In this document: in pieces, positions 60,166-64,000 of the stretch
How positions within the stretch are numbered: the first letter of the stretch is position 1
How the letters are laid out: every line of letters begins with the position of its first letter
Source of the DNA: Planctomycetota bacterium
GTDB taxonomy: Bacteria > Planctomycetota > UBA8742 > UBA2392
Reading direction: 5' to 3'
Length of the DNA: 64,000 nt
Assembly (NCBI GenBank): GCA_020848275.1
Contig: JADLAK010000041.1
Span: 62,001-126,000 of the forward strand
Program-made: the position numbers and the translations under genes
The notes under the pieces: model-generated
Seen by the model: the letters and a program-made list of their open reading frames with translations, nothing else
The model's database searches: none
What the model was told of the DNA's origin: nothing

Positions 60166-61086
60166 ATGAAAGCCACTCGAGACGCATTCGGCGCTGCACT
60201 GCTTGAACTCGGCAAGGAAAACCCCAACGTCGTCGCGCTGACCGCCGACCTGGGCGAATCGGTCAAGACCGGCGAGTTCGCGCGCGCGTTTCCGCAGCGG
60301 TTTTTCCAGATGGGCATCGCCGAGGCCAACATGACCGACGTCGCCGCCGGCATGGCGACCTGCGGCAAAATTCCGTTCGCAACCACCTTTGCCATGTTCG
60401 GCACCGGCCGCGCGTGGGAAAGCGTGCGCAACACCGTCGGCTACCCGCACCTGAATGTCAAAATCGCATGTACGCACAGTGGCCTGAGCGTCGGCGAAGA
60501 CGGCGCCAGCCACCAGATGCTCGAAGACGTCGCGCTGATGCGCGTGATCCCCGGCATGACCGTCGTTGTCCCCTGCGATTATCCCAGCGCGTTTGCGGCC
60601 ACCAAGGCCGTTGCCGCATGGAAGGGCCCGGTTTATCTGCGGCTGGGCCGCCCGGCCGTCAAAATCGTGTACGAGAAGGAATGCCCATTCACCATCGGCA
60701 AAGGCAACCTGCTGCGCGAAGGCGGCGACATCGCGATCGTTGCCAACGGCCCGCTGGTGGCGTTCGCGCTCGAGGCGGCGGATGAACTCGCCAAGCAGGG
60801 CATCAAGGCCAGCGTCGCGGATTTCCACACGGTCAAACCGCTGGACACGGAATTGCTTTTGGCGCTGGCCAACAAGTGCAAGCGCATCGTGACGGCCGAA
60901 GAACACAACGTGATCGGCGGCCTGGGCGGCGCGGTTTCGGAGGCGCTGGCAAAGCTGCGCCCGACGCCGGTGCGTTTTGTCGGCACGCAGGACACGTTTG
61001 GCGAAAGCGGCAAGCCCGCGGACCTGTGGAAGAAATACGGCCTCGACGCCACCGGCATCCTCAAAGCCTGTAAAGAACTGCTGTAA
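60166..61086 (+). CDS. Transketolase, C-terminal subunit (split type)
   Basis: 306 aa, covers the pyrimidine-binding and C-terminal domains of transketolase: ALTADLGESVKTGEF, FFQMGIAEANMTDVAAGMA, CTHSGLSVGEDGASHQ, VVVPCDYPSAFAATKA, VYLRLGRPAV and TAEEHNVIGGLG. Split transketolases are normally encoded as adjacent N- and C-terminal subunits. Here the gene before it is an MFS permease and the gene after it is on the other strand, so the N-terminal partner must be elsewhere. Confidence 0.92.
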   Translation: MKATRDAFGAALLELGKENPNVVALTADLGESVKTGEFARAFPQRFFQMGIAEANMTDVAAGMATCGKIPFATTFAMFGTGRAWESVRNTVGYPHLNVKIACTHSGLSVGEDGASHQMLEDVALMRVIPGMTVVVPCDYPSAFAATKAVAAWKGPVYLRLGRPAVKIVYEKECPFTIGKGNLLREGGDIAIVANGPLVAFALEAADELAKQGIKASVADFHTVKPLDTELLLALANKCKRIVTAEEHNVIGGLGGAVSEALAKLRPTPVRFVGTQDTFGESGKPADLWKKYGLDATGILKACKELL

Positions 61087-61093
61087 AAGGCTG

Positions 61094-61147
61094 ACGCGAA
61101 GGCGCGAAGAAAAGCGATTTTCAACCGCGGCCTTCGCGCCTTCGCGT
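61094..61147. repeat. Inverted repeat with tandem-repeat arms (CGCGAAGG family)
   Basis: ACGCGAAGGCGCGAAG (61094-61109) and CTTCGCGCCTTCGCGT (61132-61147), perfect over 16 bp. A CAGAGCCC-family remnant (GGGCTCTTGC) follows near 61187. Lies between convergent genes and may terminate both. Confidence 0.88.
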
Positions 61148-61196
61148 GAAATGCTTTTGCAGTTGAAGGACCCGTCGCTGACGCTCCGGGCTCTTG

Positions 61197-62183
61197 CTAT
61201 TCCGCCTTCAGCGTACGGTTCATCAGATCGAGCAGGGCTTTGTGCGGGTCGGCGCCGTGGTACAGCACGCGCTCGACCTGTTCGGCGATCGGCATCTCAA
61301 TGCCGTGCTTGCGCGCCAAGGCCACCAGCGCCTTGGCGGTGTTGTAGCCTTCGACTTCCATTTCCATCGACGCGATTACGTCCGCCGGTTTTTCGCCGCG
61401 GCCGATGCGCACGCCAAACCCGCGGTTGCGGCCGTAGGGGCTGGCGCAGGTCGTGTACAGGTCGCCGACGCCGCTGAGGCCAAAGAACGTGCGCTCCTGC
61501 GCGCCCATCTTGACGCCCAGCCGCGCGATTTCGGCAATGCCGCGCGCCAAGAGCGCCGCCTTGGCGTTGTCGCCCAGGTGCAGGCCTTCGAGGCCGCCTG
61601 CAGCAATCGCCACGACGTTTTTGGCCGCGCCGCCGAGTTCAACGCCTATTAGATCGTCGGTGAGATAGGCACGGAAAGTCGGCGTGCTGACGAGCTTTTG
61701 CAGTTCCTTGCCAAACCCGTCACCGGCTACCACAACGCTTGTGGGCAGGCCCTGCGCGACTTCTTCGCCGTGACTGGGACCCGAAAGCGAAAGCACGTTT
61801 TTGGCGCCGGTGCACTGCTTCAGGATCTGCGTTGGGAACAGCAGGGTTTCCTGCTCGATACCCTTGGTAAGGCTGACCAGCGGCAGCGTCGCGGGGTAGG
61901 CCTTGCCGATTTTGCTGAAGACTTCGCGCAGGTAACGTGTGGGCACGGCAGCGAAACAACAGACGAACTCCGAAAAGTCCGGCAGCTCGGGCCCGACGAT
62001 GGCGACGTTGGCGGGAATGCCGATGCCGGGCAGGAACGGCAAATTCTCGCGCGTGCGCCGCAGTTCGTTGGCGAATTCGGCTCGTCGCGCCCAGAGCGTG
62101 ACGGCCAATCCCTTGCGCGCCAGCAGCACGGCCATTGCCGTGCCCCAGCCACCCGCACCGATGATGAGAACGTTTTCAGCCAT
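61197..62183 (-). CDS. gpsA: Glycerol-3-phosphate dehydrogenase [NAD(P)+]
   Basis: 328 aa, reduces dihydroxyacetone phosphate to glycerol-3-phosphate for phospholipids. NAD motif GAGGWGTAMAVLLA (10-23), SLTKGIEQETLL, LSGPSHGEEVAQG, GVELGGAAKNVVAIAAGG (with the catalytic Lys) and GVGDLYTTC with NRGFG. It follows plsY on the same strand, with a tandem-repeat element between them, so the product is passed directly to the next pathway enzyme. Confidence 0.96.
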   Translation of the reverse strand: MAENVLIIGAGGWGTAMAVLLARKGLAVTLWARRAEFANELRRTRENLPFLPGIGIPANVAIVGPELPDFSEFVCCFAAVPTRYLREVFSKIGKAYPATLPLVSLTKGIEQETLLFPTQILKQCTGAKNVLSLSGPSHGEEVAQGLPTSVVVAGDGFGKELQKLVSTPTFRAYLTDDLIGVELGGAAKNVVAIAAGGLEGLHLGDNAKAALLARGIAEIARLGVKMGAQERTFFGLSGVGDLYTTCASPYGRNRGFGVRIGRGEKPADVIASMEMEVEGYNTAKALVALARKHGIEMPIAEQVERVLYHGADPHKALLDLMNRTLKAE

Positions 62184-62192
62184 AAAAAGAAA

Positions 62193-62278
62193 AGGTTCAG
62201 GTCCAGGTTCAGGTTCAGGTGCAGAATACTAGCCCGATGGCCAATTCTGAACCTGAACCTGCATCTGAACCTGAACTT
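62193..62278. repeat. Inverted repeat with tandem-repeat arms (GGTTCA family)
   Basis: Arms 62193-62227 and 62244-62278 match at 30 of 35 positions. Unit GGTTCA/TGAACC. The right arm reaches into the plsY stop codon (62277-62279). Confidence 0.9.
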
Positions 62279-62921
62279 ACGGTTTGGCGCCGATGCGCGC
62301 CTCGGTGCCTTGCAGCATGCGTTTGATGTTGCCTGCGTGGCGCGCGACAATGAACACGGCAATAACGCTCAGCACGATCAGGCGGCCGAAATTCGGCGGA
62401 TGGCTGATGGCTTCACCGAGCCAGATCGCATACAGGCCGGGGACAGCCGCGCTGGCGCCCATGCTGGCGGCGCTGACCATGCGCGTGAAAACCAGCAGCA
62501 CAATGAACACGCCGACGGCGCAAAGCGCCGGGCCGGGGACCCACGTCCACGGCGGAATCGTCAGGATGAAAATGATGCCGAAGCCGGTTGCCACGCCCTT
62601 GCCGCCCTGCATGTTCAGGTAGGGCGAATAGAAGTGGCCAGCGAGCACGCCCGCGGCGGCGATCAGCGGCAGGTCGCAGCCCGCCTGGTCCATTAGCATG
62701 TAGCCGATCCATGTGCACAGCAGGCCCTTGCCCGCGTCCATAGCGAACACGGCGAAGAACCAGATGCGGCCCAGCACGCGGCCGGCGTTGGTCGCGCCGA
62801 TGTTGCCGCTGCCTTCATGGCGAATGTCTTTGCCCTTCATCTTGCCGGCGATGAGGCCAAAGGGGATTCCACCGATGAGGTAGGAACCAACGAGCGTCAA
62901 TGTGATGTAAAGCCAGGTCAT
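62277..62921 (-). CDS. plsY: Acyl-phosphate:glycerol-3-phosphate acyltransferase
   Basis: 214 aa, about five membrane helices. Motifs: SYLIGGIPFGLIAGKMKGKDIR (here GGIPFGLIAG), EGSGNIGATNAGRVLG, and NMQGGKGVATGFGI are the PlsY blocks. First acylation step of phosphatidate synthesis from acyl-phosphate. ATG 62921 starts eight bases after the metF stop. The PlsX partner is not in the window. Confidence 0.95.
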   Translation of the reverse strand: MTWLYITLTLVGSYLIGGIPFGLIAGKMKGKDIRHEGSGNIGATNAGRVLGRIWFFAVFAMDAGKGLLCTWIGYMLMDQAGCDLPLIAAAGVLAGHFYSPYLNMQGGKGVATGFGIIFILTIPPWTWVPGPALCAVGVFIVLLVFTRMVSAASMGASAAVPGLYAIWLGEAISHPPNFGRLIVLSVIAVFIVARHAGNIKRMLQGTEARIGAKP

Positions 62922-62929
62922 GTTCTTGA

Positions 62930-64000
62930 TTAATTCTTTCGACGGAGGCTGTGCGCGTGTTGGGTGAGAGCGGCCACCATCTCGTAACGATCCATGGGTG
63001 TGATTAGGTAGAAGCCTGCGACCTGCGACGCCGTTTGCTCCATCAATTCTCGGCAAATGGCGAGGCCTTCTTCACGGCCTTTTTTGCCTGATTTGCCCGC
63101 CATGCGTGCCCGTATGGGGTCCGGAATACTAATACCCGGCACTTCATTATGCAAAAACTCCGCGTTCCTTTCAGACACCAAAGGCATCAATCCCAACAAA
63201 ACCGGCACTTGCAGCGGTGCAATGGCCGCCGCCACTGCCCTTGCCGTGTCAAGGCTGTATACGGGCTGCGTCATGACAAAACGCGCACCGGCCGCAACCT
63301 TGCGTCCAAGGCGCTTTGCCTCGTTGTCCATGCTGCGCGTGGCGCTGTTGAAGGCGCAGCCGACAAAGAAATTCGTGCGTAGGTCGCCGTCGTGTTCGGC
63401 TGTGAAGTCGCCTCGGTTTATGCCAGAAATCATCTCGATCAGTTTGGCGCTGGACATGTCAAACACGCCCGAGCTGCCCTGGTAAGCCTGCGTCGCGACC
63501 GGGTCGCCCGTGACCGCTAGGATGTTGCTGACGCCCATCGCATACGCGCCAAGCAGATGCGACTGCGTGCCGATCAAACTGCGGTCGCGGCAGGCGACGT
63601 GCAGAACAATCCGCGCCCCGCAATCGTGCGTGACCATGTTGGCAAACGCCAGGTTGCTCATGCGCATCACCGACAGCGGGTTGTCGGCAATCGTGATCGC
63701 GTGGACGCCGGCTTCGTGCAGCGTGCGCGCGCCCATGACTTGCTTGTCGAAGTATACGCCGCGTGGCGGGTCGACTTCGGCGACAATCACGCCGCCGCGC
63801 TTGAAATCGGCTTCCAGTGTCGCCTGGACGGTCAGCGGCTTGGCGGGCGCTTTGGCGTGCGCGGGCACGGGTGCGGCGTGGCTGCGCAGCGAAGGTTTGC
63901 GCGCCGTAATGAGCGCTTTCAGCGCGCGAATGTCATCAGGCGTGGTCCCGCAGCAACCGCCGATCAAATTCGCGCCGAGGTCGGCCAGGCGTTTGGCGCT
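62930..64000 (-). CDS. Bifunctional homocysteine S-methyltransferase / methylenetetrahydrofolate reductase (partial)
   Basis: 356 residues to the window edge; the 5' part is missing. The visible start (LADLGANLIGGCCGTTPDDI) is the end of a betaine/homocysteine methyltransferase domain with its zinc Cys pair. A linker (about 35-55) leads to the MetF-like TIM barrel: VIVAEVDPPRG, ITIADNPLSVMRMSN, VSNILAVTGDPV, FFVGCAFN and ARFVMTQPVYS. This fusion resembles Bacillus YitJ. It transfers or makes the methyl group for methionine. plsY follows. Confidence 0.92.
   Translation of the reverse strand, partial: SAKRLADLGANLIGGCCGTTPDDIRALKALITARKPSLRSHAAPVPAHAKAPAKPLTVQATLEADFKRGGVIVAEVDPPRGVYFDKQVMGARTLHEAGVHAITIADNPLSVMRMSNLAFANMVTHDCGARIVLHVACRDRSLIGTQSHLLGAYAMGVSNILAVTGDPVATQAYQGSSGVFDMSSAKLIEMISGINRGDFTAEHDGDLRTNFFVGCAFNSATRSMDNEAKRLGRKVAAGARFVMTQPVYSLDTARAVAAAIAPLQVPVLLGLMPLVSERNAEFLHNEVPGISIPDPIRARMAGKSGKKGREEGLAICRELMEQTASQVAGFYLITPMDRYEMVAALTQHAHSLRRKN

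Noticed and set aside
1-64000. CRISPR array
   Set aside because: The short repeats seen are either inverted or directly adjacent tandem units with no regular unique spacers, and no cas genes are present.
1-64000. tRNA, rRNA, tmRNA, SRP RNA or RNase P genes
   Set aside because: No cloverleaf with a T-arm GTTCRA signature and acceptor stem, and no conserved rRNA or other RNA core sequence, was found by eye.

Overview
The window is GC-rich, densely coded bacterial chromosome with no rRNA, tRNA, CRISPR array, transposase or prophage that I can see. Several genes point to Planctomycetota or a close relative: a DUF1549/DUF1553 protein with a CxxCH motif, two exported DUF1579 proteins, a sulfatase-modifying-factor (FGE) domain fused to a thioredoxin-like domain, and large exported repeat proteins. 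KdsA and a DUF481 protein imply an outer membrane with LPS. The phylum call is inference from gene content.

Layout. 0-9 kb: beta-carbonic anhydrase, DUF1549/1553 protein, a small LRR protein between two copies of a hairpin repeat, ftsK, an EAL-CBS-GGDEF protein and a methyltransferase. 9-16 kb: two DUF1579 proteins, then a leftward run pabB, MFS transporter, rnc, membrane protein and a stand-alone RtcR-type CARF domain. 15.5-24 kb: exported cyclase-fold protein, thiolase, a HEAT-repeat cluster, xdhC-mocA and fabL. 24-31.5 kb: orphan FliN-like gene, nifU (scaffold cysteines lost) and nifS, CHAD protein, cdsA, phoH and a PhnB-like protein. 31.5-36.7 kb: a 1009-residue exported protein divergent from an arsenic operon (arsR, arsI-like, aquaglyceroporin, arsC) with three copies of one operator. 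36.7-47.6 kb: exported repeat protein, queA, nadC, a probable structured leader or RNA, P-domain protein, FGE-thioredoxin protein, BtuF-like protein, DUF481 protein and bshB1. 47.9-57 kb (leftward): a DUF2344 protein, a large RNase E/G, and kdsA, with a PD-(D/E)XK nuclease gene pair lying between two paralogous genes. 57-64 kb: rnhC, an MFS permease, a transketolase C-terminal subunit, and the leftward run metF-plsY-gpsA.

What stands out. (1) Nearly every gene boundary carries a hairpin repeat. Many are inverted repeats whose arms are themselves short degenerate tandem repeats, and the tandem word differs from site to site. Several supply stop codons or terminal residues to neighbouring genes. 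(2) Other palindromic repeats sit in-frame inside genes, four of them within 34.7-36.9 kb (ArsR, ArsI, ArsC and the next gene). (3) NifU has lost all three scaffold cysteines while its other cysteines remain. (4) A CARF domain of the RtcR type stands alone near rnc. (5) The three ArsR boxes share ATCGT-N6-ACGAT. (6) A good promoter precedes about 160 nt of strong nested hairpins at 41.7-41.9 kb.

Limits: all family calls rest on motifs read by eye. No alignment, structure prediction or database search was run.
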